Origin: Cephalotrichum gorgonifer
Taxonomy: Eukaryota; Ascomycota; Sordariomycetes; Microascales; Microascaceae
Direction of reading: 5' to 3'
Assembly (NCBI GenBank): GCA_900312665.1
Contig: ONZQ02000001.1
Span: forward strand, 3,650,094 to 3,714,093
DNA: 64,000 nucleotides
Part shown: positions 23,160 through 34,112 of the stretch, piece after piece
How positions within the stretch are numbered: position 1 is the stretch's first letter
Layout of the letters: every line of letters starts with the position of its first letter
The notes under the pieces: generated by a model
What the model was told of the DNA's origin: nothing
The model's database searches: none
What the model saw: the letters and a program-made list of their open reading frames with translations, nothing else
Made by a program: the position numbers and the translations under genes

Positions 23160-23181
23160 GTACGAGTACAGGTACTTGTTC
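23160..23181. repeat. Imperfect hairpin of the GTAC family
   Basis: An exact GTACGAGTAC (23160-23169), a 2-nt spacer and GTACTTGTTC (23172-23181); the second arm differs from the perfect complement at two positions, one of them a C-to-T change at the CpG. Confidence 0.85.
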
Positions 23182-24328
23182 GAGGTGAGGAGAGTGAAAT
23201 CAAGGTTCATGGAGCATTCCCTCGTGCTTGTGCTCTCCTTGCATCCAGGTTATCACAGTCACCCAAGCCAATGGCGCGGCTGGGAGAGCAACCCCACATT
23301 TTGATCTCGTAGCTCGCTTGGTACTGATACGAGTCTATATATTAGTCAGCCCACTAAGCACCCATACCGCCTACCCCTCCCATGTCAAACATGAAAGTAC
23401 GGATACTACTAAGTAGGAAGGGGGAGGGGTACGGATATTGGCAACATTCCAGTGGAAAGCCACGTGGAAACCATGAGGTTGGGAACACTGTGCCAGCTTT
23501 CCCAAAACTGGCACACTCTGCTCCGTCCCTCCACCCTTGTCAGCAACAGCACGGTTACACTAACTATTGCAACCACCTGCGACCGCCTCAGCATTATTGG
23601 CTCTTGGACCCCCCCCCTAGAATGTGGTTGCCTAACGTTTGAGCTTCTGCACGTATCAGAGTCATCACAAGTAGTTGTGTGCATTGAGGCTTTTGCTCAG
23701 CAGGGGTAAAGATTGACGGGGCGATAATATTCCCTGTGGGCATATGTAAAGCACGCCACCGACAGCTTGGGTCGATGGAGCACTGCCGAGTCCCGACCTT
23801 ATCTCCAAAAAAGAACCACTAGAGCCTCGAGAGGCTAGTTCCTTTCGGAGTGCCGAACGAGCAAACTGCCTGCGCGAGATAATAGGGCAGGATACGAGAG
23901 TAGGGGTTGACACCTCCCCCACCAGTTGCCGAACTTGGCTTCCGCTCCGAGCAAAGCTTGTTTAAGTCCAAATTTAGCCGCTGGCGCAATAATCCCCGGC
24001 ATCAGACCACGTGGACAACGAAAGGGGGGTCGCTTCCAGCCCGCCGCCCCGATGATGTTGCCAGGCTTTCACTAGGTGGAGACTAAAGAACAGCTCGGTC
24101 GTGTGCCTCTCGGAAACAGACGGCGCCTGGTGAGAAAGAAAAAAAAAGGTGGGGGCGGATACGAAATGAATGTATGAAAGCATCGGAGTAGATGCGATAA
24201 ACCTTGCCGGCGCGGAGCTTCTTCACCTTAGAGTTATAGGTACTGGACCATGGGAATGGTACGAGCACACGTAGGAGAATAAACTTCGTGTATGAGTAGT
24301 TTAGACCGAGAATTCGGTCGGGAAACTT

Positions 24329-24407
24329 CTCGTACGAGTAGCCGCACGCCGTTAGAATCTAGAATAAATCGACATGACAAGGAGTGGGTGGGGTCTACTC
24401 GTACGAG
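24329..24407. repeat. Two CTCGTACGAG palindromes 69 bp apart
   Basis: Exact 10-bp palindromes at 24329-24338 and 24398-24407; the same word recurs at 63519-63528. They share the half-site TACGAG with the main decamer. Confidence 0.9.
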
Positions 24408-26729
24408 GTGAAATTCAAAGTCCACGCGAACTTCCCAATACAAAGTGTAAGTCCCCAGGGTAGGCACACGAGCAGATTTCTGTCTCTTTGCTCTACCCAT
24501 ATGAGAGAAGTTTTTAGCGGGTTCGGAGGGTGGATCCCGTGGGGAGAGTCGAAGCCATACGTATTTCTAGAAGGAGCGACTATTTCATTTAGAACATATT
24601 ATGAGGCTTGACTGTTTCCGGCATTGAGGTGCCCCTCGTCCTGCCTACTATGACCGCACCACTTTCCCCCCCCTTTCCCAGCCTTGTTTCTTGGTTGACT
24701 AATTCTCCGACACACTATGGTAGTGAACATACAAGTACATGTCCCATCGGCTACCTCACCCGGACCTCAGCCCTCATCCGATCGGCTCATACAAGTACTT
24801 CATATTTCCTAAGGTGTCCGCCACCGCACGCCCGCCTCCACCAGCCTTGCCGGAAACATACCAGTTGCCAATGCGGCTGGAGATGGGCCTCACTAGACTA
24901 TGAGATAGAGGGAACAGGAGTGGTCTGTCACCATCTCAGGAATCCCATTCTACTCTGCTCGTGTCCGTCGTGTACTATGTACAAGTGGCTTCCTCCGTTG
25001 GCATCCCTTCCGTTAACTTACAGCCCCACATCAGCCAAGCACGACATAGGGATGAGTATTACAAGTAGTACAGGAGAAGGCGAGAATAAGGCGGACCTGC
25101 TGCTCAGAAGGAACACTTCACAGAAGATCTGAAAACTAAGACCCAGTCACGTTGCCGCCCTGCCACCTAGCCAGGAGGCAAACGGATAGATGTAGTGGAA
25201 GATATGCAATACCACATCCCCAGTGTATATCCATAGTCGCTACGAAGATAATCCTCCATGACGACATCCAGGGTGCCCAGCATCAGCTCGACTGATGCCC
25301 TTCGGAACGCTCAAACATGGTCTGGGACGCTGAGTGCGGACTGATATGCTGAATTCGCCTCAAGCCATCTGCTCCAAACCGATTCATTGCTCATTTCCAT
25401 ATAATGAAAAAAAATTTTTATTTGCCAGCTAAAGCTGAAGGTGTCCGGCCCGTTCGCCCCTGACGATTACAGGTATTCCTAGTTCGTCCCATGTCAATTT
25501 CGCTACGCCACAACTCGACTCCTGACTCGCGTACGCTCATGCGCTGTACATGTACTCCAGATCCATCCTCACAAGGCGCCAGATGTCTCACAACCAAGAT
25601 TACTCGTAGTTCTAAAAATACCTCTACATCGCCTTCGAATTTACCTTTTTCTCAACCTCTGCTCTCATCTGGATTGGCCATGATCGCCGGGGGTATTGCA
25701 AACCGTGTGCTACGAGTAGTACTCACGCTCAGATCTCGCTCGCTATGTGATTAGTACGCATACGCATACGAGGCCTGTCCTTGACTCGAGCTACAAGTAT
25801 ATTGTATACAGTGGGGGCCGTTAACTGTTAGCACCACCCCGGTTATTAAGGGGGAAAGGCAGAGATTTAGTAGAATTAGTAGGCTTCAATATGTTTAGTT
25901 AAAGGGAGAAACTGAGGAGCTAACACTTCATGCACCCCGCTGAATATCAGTACTTGTACTCGCGACAAATCTGCAGACAAATCTCAAATCTGCACGCACC
26001 AAGCTCCACCCACCCCCCATCCCGGCGAGGCGAAGGTGCTAGTTTGTCAGGTCAGTCACTGTTGATCATCATCACATTTGGAGAACAGGGATAAGGATTG
26101 CCTCCTACTGGAACTCGAGGAGAAATCTGAGCGATCAGCAGACAGCCAGGTATGAGTAATGAAATGAGTCTACACGCTTCTTATCGCAAATTGATCTTCT
26201 TACTATTAGAACACAAATTTTACAGACAAGCGGGCTTCTCTCTTCCAGTAGCTAGGATCAGCCTGCTTGTCTATCGCATCCGATTTTTTTTCCTTTCCTA
26301 TCACGTGGCGTATATTTCCTACCTGCCACCTCAAAACCTCAACCGACTGTTGTGGATTGCCAATGCTACTCAGTAGCTACGTTATGATAAGTGTGTACTC
26401 GGCCGATCGGGTCTGGCATTTTGCGCCCAGTTCGGGATTACCAGCCTTGGATATTAATAATAGTGGTCCATGATTGGATGGGACATTGGCACCAAGTGCC
26501 TGTCAAAAATACACAATCACACCCCCTCTTTTGGTCTCCCACACCTCCACATTTGACCCATTCCATAGGCAACTTGCAGCGTGGCCTGCAGGGGTCTGGG
26601 AGCAGGATGCGGGCGGAATAAGCATCTCTGCCGACAGCATCCTTGAAAGCCATGTGCTGATCTGTAGGCCGCTGATGATTTTACCCAATCCTTCAAGGGC
26701 CAGCTCTGTGTTATTCGGACCCACCCCCA

Positions 26730-26745
26730 GTACAAGTACTTGTAC
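26730..26745. repeat. 16-bp perfect palindrome GTACAAGTACTTGTAC
   Basis: Two overlapping copies of the TpG form of the element (GTACAAGTAC and GTACTTGTAC) make a self-complementary 16-mer. Other TpG-form copies are at 1243, 21121, 25950 and 28591. Confidence 0.95.
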
Positions 26746-27391
26746 CTCCACCAGCAAAACACTGCCCAGGCAGGATGGAAGTCTTGCTCTTGCCGGGCCC
26801 CCGTGCAAGGACGAGCAAGGTGCTTCTGCTGGTGCATGCATCGCGGTATGCACGAGTACTCATCCTTGTTCTCTGAACTTGTAGTTTTATGTGTGCGCAC
26901 TCCTGGACTCTTCCCTGCACGTTCCTTGGCAAGGTACTATAGTGGCCCCACCTGGTGGAAAAGGGTCAGACATGCATGGAGCAAATTGGATGTACCTCAC
27001 ACAATTCATCTGTGTGTACATATACCCTTTTTTCGATGGAGTGGCTCCCCTCATCTCCTGGACAGACATCGTGTTGTAGGTCATCTGCGCTGGAGGGGTC
27101 CACTATGCTTCTTCCGCGATGGCTCTTTATTTCAGGCATTGGTGCGGTATATGAGTAGGCCTTTCTCTACCTTGCCTACTATGATACCTCGCGGCTGGTC
27201 TAGAGCAGAGACTCGAGATCCATACAAGTACGGCCCCCTTAATCGTGAGAGATGAGGTTTTTGGTGTGCCACCAGTGTGTATGTAGGTCCAACACTGTGT
27301 GCGCCTGCATGTAATTCCACCATGTGCTCCATGCAAGTGGCTGCTTTTCGCCATGTGTTTCCACGATCGACAACGCGCTCCTCCAGCCACT

Positions 27392-27431
27392 CTTCCCTTC
27401 CCGCCCCCCCTTCCGTTGGTGGGAAGGGAAG
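27392..27431. repeat. Inverted repeat, 11-bp arms, 18-nt loop
   Basis: CTTCCCTTCCC at 27392-27402 pairs exactly with GGGAAGGGAAG at 27421-27431. It is unrelated to the GTAC family. Polypyrimidine/polypurine arms can arise by chance in such sequence. Confidence 0.7.
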
Positions 27432-29465
27432 GGGCAGCCGTTCCACGCGAGGGACGGAACGCAATGCTGTAATATACAAGCCAACCTGCCCTGCCCACGA
27501 CTGCGACTGATGGTGAATGGGGCGCCTGTATTAATACGAGAGCGGGCATGCACCCAGCTTTCTGACAATCGAAGCCCACAGACTGTTGTCAATTGGGCGG
27601 CACGGCCTTGTAACTGGTACAGTATCTCCTTGCAAATTCTCCGTTGCTGCCTTCGAGGGCTGGGATACATGGAGCTCAAGGACCTCCCACTGTCACTTGG
27701 GTTCAAGTGGCAAGAGAAAGCCTGGCCGCGATACCAACTACACTAGAGCGGGAATAGAACACCTGGACTTTTGCATTCTTGTCGTCATGCCGCTGTGGAG
27801 TGGCAGCTTGTGGCTGGAAGACGGATGGCGCACCGGGGGCGCTCCAGGCGACCCAAAACCTCGGCACACCGTTCCGGTGGCGCAAGCATGACGAAGCACT
27901 CGTATGTTGATCATAACTCTTTCTGCTGCAAAGGTGGCTTCTGTGTTGAGTTCGGCAGCGGCAACTATTCCCTCTCGAGTTGACTTTGGTAGGCGTAAGT
28001 GGCGGACATTCTCACGAAACACCAGCCCCACGTACCCAAGGTGCTGGATTGCGAAGCGGCGATGGCGATGGTGAGAATTTGCCTTCACCGAGCGGTTGTC
28101 GGTTGCCCTGGCGGCTGCTCGACTTACACCTCCACGCAGTACCTACTATAGATTAGAATAGTAACTACTCACACCCCATTTCCGGCATCCTTGACTCAAC
28201 GTCATGGCCGAGGCTGTCACATTTGGGATTTACGGGTAACGGCCGGTCCCTCGCCCCCGAGAGCTATGGGTGTGGCCGGCGAGAGTGCCGGAACAACAAC
28301 GGACACGGCTCGGATGGACCTGGTTCTAGTCGCGGTACCGGCTCACCATCCTTGGGAGAAGGAAAAAGTAAATCTTGTTCCTTCCAATTACCTAGTTGGT
28401 AGTATTACATCGTTCCCGCGTCTGGAGAAGTGGTGTGTCTCAGCCTTTGTTCCATGGCCCTTCGATACCCGTTCACCTCCCACTGCCAAGCCCCTGCGTT
28501 CCATGTTTGAGATTGCTGCAGCGGGCGCCAAAAAGGGTCGAAGCATGTATAGGGCCCAATTTTGCGCCCTCAAGTGCTCTTGGCCCCCCTGTACTTGTAC
28601 TTTGTACGGGTACTCGTACAAGTTCGAGCCAGCAATTCTCCCCTCTGCCGGGCCAATAGGTATAGGTACATCCCAAAGTCGGGGTCGCCGGCGCTAGATA
28701 ATTACACTATTATGAGCACTTACTTGTACGAGCAGACTTCGAGATGGAACCCTTCCGTGTCGCCCCACCGATGTGTCCGTCTCCTTCCCACACCTTCACT
28801 CTCCGCGTATGTACCTTGACCGCTCTTGACCCTGGAACCTCCGATCCGATGGATAGCAAAATTAAGAGTACTGCTTGTATAAAATACGACACTGGCAAGG
28901 CCTGTACGAGTAAATGGAAGATGGTCGTTGCCAGGGGACAAGTTTCGCTGGGTTCCGTCCCTGAAAGCACAAGTCAATCGACTTGGGCGTATGAGTACTT
29001 CCTTCTCGTGCTTGTACCTTTCGAGCGATGCACTAGCTCGGAAGGGACCACCCAAACATGCCCCACTCCCCAATCCGCACCATGACCTGCCTACGGATAC
29101 AGTCCTCGTACTCGCACTAGCACTTGAAGAATCACACCCACGGCAAAGCCCACACCCACCACCCACACCCACGCCCAAGCCCACACACCCACACTCACCC
29201 CTCCATCCTCCGTTCCATTTCTCCTCTCAAACTTCGTCGGTCCCACTCCGAATCGACGGTGCTCAACCCTCCACTCTTTTCTTTGGCTTCTCTTTCCCCA
29301 CCACTACGAGTAATAGTGCCTTTTTCCCATCCTCCGGGTCCTCGGTACCCTTCTTTCGTTTTATGGCGATCTGCTCCAGTTTTATAGGAGCAATTCTCCC
29401 CCCAGTTGGCTTTCGCCGTGTTTCCGACCCCAGCTCGCCTCCGGTATTACTCGCACTCGTAATAG

Positions 29466-31872
29466 ATGAAAGCTCTCCCGCTGTCATCCGGATCCAACAG
29501 CGAACTGCCCCGATCCACAGTACCGCCGAATCTCTCCAACTCATCCCCCAGCGTTGAGGGCCCAGCATTCACCCCATCCGTCCGGACGAAGCCGCTTCCC
29601 CATTCGGACGGTCGACCAGTTTCCTACCAACCTCAGCACCGACTGTCCAAGTCCACGTCCCAATCCGGCGGGCTCCTTTCCTTGGCCGCTGCCGCACTGG
29701 ATAGAACCTCGAGTGCCATTGCGAACATCTCCGAACCTGCAATTCGTCCTCGCCAGTCAATCTCCTCCTTTCCTCAGCTTAGCGGCACCAATCTCGACCG
29801 CCAGCCTGCCACGACAGAGCCCTCACCCTCTCCAGCCACCAATCCGGGCAGGGCCGTGCGGCTCCTCCAGCGGTCCTCGAACCACTTCGCCCCGTCTCTC
29901 CGCACCCCAAATCAACAACGGGAGGGAAGGCGCTTGAGTCAGTCGCTGCTGCACCGGAACGACAACCCACCCTCTCAGCCGTACAGCGAGACCGATCCCA
30001 ACACCCCGGCTCCCTCGCTAGTGCTCCCCTCCTTGGAGCCCAAGATGCACCAAACTTCGTCGCGCCTACTGCGCATGACGGACGATGACCGGCCGTTTAC
30101 AAAGGTTAGTGAACATATTCGTCGGTCGCGTTGCCCGTCACGCTTTGGGGTGGCACACTTCTTCGGCTCTCATCATATTCACTGCCTGGGGCGGTCTTGT
30201 CCCTCATATCCCCCCATTTTCCCTTTTCCCCCTAGGACGATTCCCAGAAAGAAAATCGGAGTACGAGACTGGGGGTGCCGTATGCTAATCTGAGTGTGGT
30301 TGTGGAAATAGGATTTCAAGGATCTCTTTTCGACACTCGTCGTCAGTCTAGTTCCTCTCAGCGCCCACCGAGTGCGGTTGACCAAGGTGGAGCACACCTT
30401 CCTCTCAGAAGATGCCGTCAACAACCTCGGATCTCTGAAGTTCTCCCAATCGAATCGCATGCCCGACCCCAAGGATCCTAGTAGAATCGTCACGACCACG
30501 ACCACTACGACGTTTTCCATGGCGAAGGACATGGCCCGCGCGATATGCCAACGCTTTCTGGATGCTAGGTTTATTGAGTCGGCGGACGGACGGTACCAGC
30601 AGGTATACACTGCCAAGGGCTCTGTGTGGCAATTGACGCCGAAGGGAGTGACGATTCTGGACCGGTTCTGCTCCAAGAACGGAATTCAACAGAAGCAAGT
30701 TGCCGAACTAGTAGGGAACCAGCTCACACACTTGGTCGCTCTCGAGAGGCACAGCCAGACGGACAAGTTGGTCACCGACAGGGGGACCATCGAGGTCATC
30801 TTCAGGAGGTTGATCGGCACAAACGGGCTGAACGTCAAGTCTACCGTAAGCTCGGCAGATTCAGACTCGCTACACGACTACCGTGATGGCCTTACCGGTG
30901 TCAAGATGGCAAGCGAACGCAAGGTCAACGGCAAGATATTCAAAGATACCTTCACAGGAAAAGCGGTGTGTGACTGGCTCATGGATTGCTGCACGACGGT
31001 AGATCGCAGGGAAACCTATGAGATTGCGACGCTATTTGTCCAGTACGACCTGATCGAGACGATCCAGCAAGACCGCGCCTACATGGTGCAGCACCCCGCG
31101 CAAACGCATTTCCAGCCCACCAAGCACGCCATCTACCAGCTGTCAGCTAAGGGCAAGGAGGTTCTAAATGGGACCTCGGCGAGGGGACCGTCGTCCGACG
31201 GCGAGGCTGCTAGCGTGCCACCGTCGTCGCGTAGTGCGATTGCTCGTGATTCGAACACGCAGCGTCTCGACAAGATTCTCAACGACCCCGCCCTACGATT
31301 GCTATTCCGCGAGAACCTGCGGGAAACGCACTGCGAGGAGAACCTCTCGTTCTACTTTGATGTGGACGAGTTTGTCCAGACTTGTCGCCTGGTCGTGCGT
31401 AACGCGCAGAAGGGCTCGTCCTCGAACGCAATGGATGGGATTAAGGAGATTATGGCGCAGGCCTATGGCATCTATAACGCGTTCCTGGCACCCGGGTCGC
31501 CCTGCGAGCTCAACATCGATCATCAGCTGAGGAACAGCTTGGCGACACGCATGACGAAGGCTGTGGGCCAGGACAAGGCGATGATCGACACGCTAAAGGA
31601 GGTGACGAACCTGTTTGAGGAGGCGCAGAACGCCGTCTTCAAGCTCATGGCTAGTGTAAGTCAAGTCCCCTGTTGCCCCGTCCCTAGATCTACCTCTCTC
31701 TCTCTCTCTTTGCATTACTTCTGAAAGCTAACCCGGATTGTAGGACTCTGTACCCAAGTTCCTCCGCAGCCCAAAGTACGAACAGACGCTCAGGCACTAC
31801 GACTTCGATGCGGTCAACTTTACTGGAAGGTCACCCGAACGAAGCATGAGTCGATCGAAGCGCAGCAGCTAA
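29466..31872 (+). CDS. flbA: Regulator of G-protein signalling with tandem DEP domains (FlbA/Sst2/Rgs1 type)
   Basis: The spliced reading is join(29466..30104, 30312..31655, 31744..31872), 703 residues, all junctions in phase 0. Residues 1-213 are Ser/Pro-rich with LSLAAAALDRTSSAIANISEP, typical of filamentous-fungal FlbA. Residues about 214-330 are the first (fungal) DEP domain (RLTKVEHTFLSEDAVNNLG ... VWQLTPKGVTILDRFC); about 411-495 the second (GKIFKDTFTGKAVCDWLMDC). The RGS domain spans about 530-682 (ILNDPALRLLFRENLRETHCEENLSFYFDV ... VPKFLRSPKYEQTLRHYDF). Such proteins stimulate GTP hydrolysis by a G-alpha subunit at the plasma membrane and balance vegetative growth against conidiation. 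An in-frame TAG lies directly before the ATG, so this start holds unless an upstream coding exon exists. Confidence 0.93.
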
Positions 31873-32525
31873 ATTGCCGCGGCTCGATCCGCTCTGCGAA
31901 GAGCACTTGCGACTTGTTCCTCATGATGTTTCGCTCACTCATCTGGCGAATGCGCGATCACTGGGCCTGCATTGGTTGGACGTTTGTGTTTCTGATATAC
32001 CTTGTTCGTCTGCCACCGCCGCGTTCTACATGGGCCGGGAAGGGGGCAGGTTTGATACGGCCATTTAATCGTTATAGAATTCCACCTTTCTCAACACATT
32101 CTTGCATCGAGGTAACATTCGGTTCTCCTTTGTTTTCGGAGTCTAGGGATACGGGTCAACTGCGTGACCTTTTTTTTTCTATTGTCTATTTATTTTCACG
32201 TTTTCTTTTACATCTTAACAATGTCTGGGGTTCTTCTGTTCTGCATGTTACCCATTTACAAACATACCACTCAGGCGGGTTGGGACCGGGGGAGGAGGAG
32301 GGAAGGTAGGAAAATACATCTTTGTGAGAGGGGGTACGTACATACATATGCTTTTGTTGACTTGACGTGCTACGGGGAGATCGATCTATTGATGCGTGAA
32401 GCCTCTTTTTGGGGGCTTTGGGGTGGCTCTTGAAGCGGGAATAGAAGAGTCAAGAAATCAGTTCATTACGCTTTGGTCTATCTTGGTATCTGTGTCTAGA
32501 AAACACTGGCAAGGGGGGAAAAATG
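31873..32525. other. Convergent 3' region, RGS gene and DUF7053 gene
   Basis: About 650 bp between facing stop codons, with T-rich stretches (about 32168-32215) suited to 3' ends. No gene is seen. Confidence 0.5.
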
Positions 32526-34112
32526 CTAATACAACTCGTAAGATGACGGCCCGTTCAACGTCGCCGTCATCGCTAATGACCCTCTGTTAGATGAGGGTTT
32601 GAACTTCGCCGTCGTCTCCAAGGCGGATCGCCTGGAGGAGCGTCTGTCCACCAGGACGGGTAGCCTCGCCTCCAGCACCGCGTACTTCTCCTCCATCTCC
32701 TCCCCGGGGATCCCGATGCTCAGCCCGTGCTCGGACCCGGACCCGGACCCGGACCCGGAATCGAAGCTGAAGCGCGGATGCCGCGGTGGCATCTCCCCCG
32801 GCGACTCAGGCCAGGGCGAGTCCGAGTCCGAGGCGAGGGTAGGGGGGAAGTCCGACAGTAGGTCGCCGCTGGTCAGGTCGGAGAGGAAGCTGTCGAAGGA
32901 GGAGGCGGGGGACAGCTCGACGGGCGAGTCGAAGGGGTTCATGGCGGCGATATCGGAGTAGTCCTGCTTGTGGGCGTCCGGGTACTTGGTCACCACGCTG
33001 ACCTTCCGCTGGGGTTCCGACTGGGGTCGTCGCGCGGGCGCGGGGGCCGCGGCATCGCGCGCCCAGGGGGGCAGGGAAGACGGGTCGTCAGGGGTGGGCG
33101 AGTATAGGGACGACATGGTGTCCTCGCGCTCCGGGGGGTGCCGCCCCGGGAGGCGGAGGGGTGCGGGATATGCGCCCGTCGGGGTGCTGGACGCCGGCTG
33201 GAAGGACTGGGGCCGGGACGGTTTGAGTGGAGGTGGGGCGTGTGGTGCAGGGAGATGGGACTGGGGCCGGATCACTCGGAGGGGGCCCGGGGCCCGGGGC
33301 GCCTGGAGGAAGGGTGGCACGGCGGAGGGCGAGGCCGGGACTGGGGGAGGTGGGCCGCGGGGGGCCTGGAGGAAGGGCGGCGCGCTGGAGGGTGGAGGTG
33401 GGCCGCGGGGTGCCTGGAAGAAGGATGGCGCGGTGGGGTGCGGAGATGGGCCTCGGGAAGGCGGGCCTCGGGGCGCCCGGAGGAAGAAGGGTGGCGCGGT
33501 GCAGGGCGGAGAGGTACCTCGGGGTGCTTGGACGGAGGATGCTGGCGCATGGGTTCTCGACGCCTCGGCCCCAGCCCCGGGCGCCATCCGATCCACGAGT
33601 GCGGCGTGTGACTTCCTCCCCAGCTTCCTGATGTAGCCCGGCACGGGCCCGTTGCTTATTATCTCGACGTCTTCCCTGACGTACAGTCCCTGGCGGGGCA
33701 CCTGGAGCGCCGGGTCCGGGTCGGCCGCGACAAAGGGCTCGCCCGGGAGGGACCCTCCCACCGTCCACGTCTCACGGATGTCGAGGCCCAAGGGCCCGTA
33801 AGCGTGCGTCTCGAGCCCGCGCGGTAGGTTCCGGTAGGCGGCCGTATATGGCCTCGTGGCGGGGAGGCCGGGGACGGGGTGGTCGGTCACGGAGTACCAG
33901 CTGCAGTGGAGATCGGAGGGGTCCGCGTGCGGCGGGGGGGACGGGAGGTGGCGGCGGGACTGGACGAGGGGGTTGAGGTCGATCATGGAGAGGTGGTCGT
34001 GGAGGTGGGCGATGGCGGTCTGCCGGGTTATTTGTGGGGGGAGGGGGGTTATGGTCGTGAATGATGTTCGTTCGGGCATGATTTCGCGTGTATATATCGG
34101 GCTTTCTCTCAT
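32526..34112 (-). CDS. DUF7053 (START-like) domain protein with long Pro-rich repeat tail
   Basis: A single exon of 528 residues if the first ATG (34112) is used; the second ATG at 34079 gives MPERTSFTTITPLPPQI, which fits the usual family start better. TATATAT at 34091-34097 lies between the two ATGs, too close to the second to be its core TATA box. Residues about 1-180 are the fungal DUF7053 domain (AIAHLHDHLSMIDLNPLVQ, CSWYSVTDHPVPGL, REDVEIISNGPVPGYIRK). Residues about 190-330 are tandem PPFLQAPRGPP-like repeats. The acidic/Ser-rich C terminus includes a GSGSGSG run coded by GGACCC-type repeats at about 32736-32760. Function is not known; the domain fold suggests lipid or small-molecule binding. 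Confidence 0.8.
   Translation of the reverse strand: MRESPIYTREIMPERTSFTTITPLPPQITRQTAIAHLHDHLSMIDLNPLVQSRRHLPSPPPHADPSDLHCSWYSVTDHPVPGLPATRPYTAAYRNLPRGLETHAYGPLGLDIRETWTVGGSLPGEPFVAADPDPALQVPRQGLYVREDVEIISNGPVPGYIRKLGRKSHAALVDRMAPGAGAEASRTHAPASSVQAPRGTSPPCTAPPFFLRAPRGPPSRGPSPHPTAPSFFQAPRGPPPPSSAPPFLQAPRGPPPPVPASPSAVPPFLQAPRAPGPLRVIRPQSHLPAPHAPPPLKPSRPQSFQPASSTPTGAYPAPLRLPGRHPPEREDTMSSLYSPTPDDPSSLPPWARDAAAPAPARRPQSEPQRKVSVVTKYPDAHKQDYSDIAAMNPFDSPVELSPASSFDSFLSDLTSGDLLSDFPPTLASDSDSPWPESPGEMPPRHPRFSFDSGSGSGSGSEHGLSIGIPGEEMEEKYAVLEARLPVLVDRRSSRRSALETTAKFKPSSNRGSLAMTATLNGPSSYELY

Larger units (their letters stand above)
18869..29465. other. 10.6-kb gene desert upstream of the RGS gene
   Basis: No frame here shows a recognisable domain, biased codon use or coherent exon set; the longest stretches are about 150-175 codons and look random. 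It contains poly-C runs (about 19387-19400 and 21280-21292), many TACGAGTA/TACTCGTA-type words and seven of the ten exact GTACTCGTAC/GTACGAGTAC decamers in the window. No transposase-like frame or long terminal repeat was found. Part of it is probably the long upstream region and 5' leader of the flbA-type gene at 29466; undetected non-coding RNAs are possible. Confidence 0.55.

Noticed and set aside
24608..25132. A 174-codon frame in the gene desert
   Set aside because: Composition looks random, it spans palindrome-family words (ACAAGTAC), and no motif or splice context supports it.
26474..27255. Several overlapping open frames in the gene desert
   Set aside because: All are low-complexity or random-looking, overlap each other on both strands and show no conserved segment.
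19956..28619. GTAC decamers as a CRISPR array or telomere-like repeat
   Set aside because: Copies are irregularly spaced by hundreds to thousands of bases, occur in both orientations and have no uniform spacers or tandem structure.
18869..29465. Gene desert as a RIP-mutated transposon island
   Set aside because: The base composition is not strongly A/T-shifted, CpG-containing words remain common, and no transposase, reverse transcriptase, LTR or terminal inverted repeat was seen.
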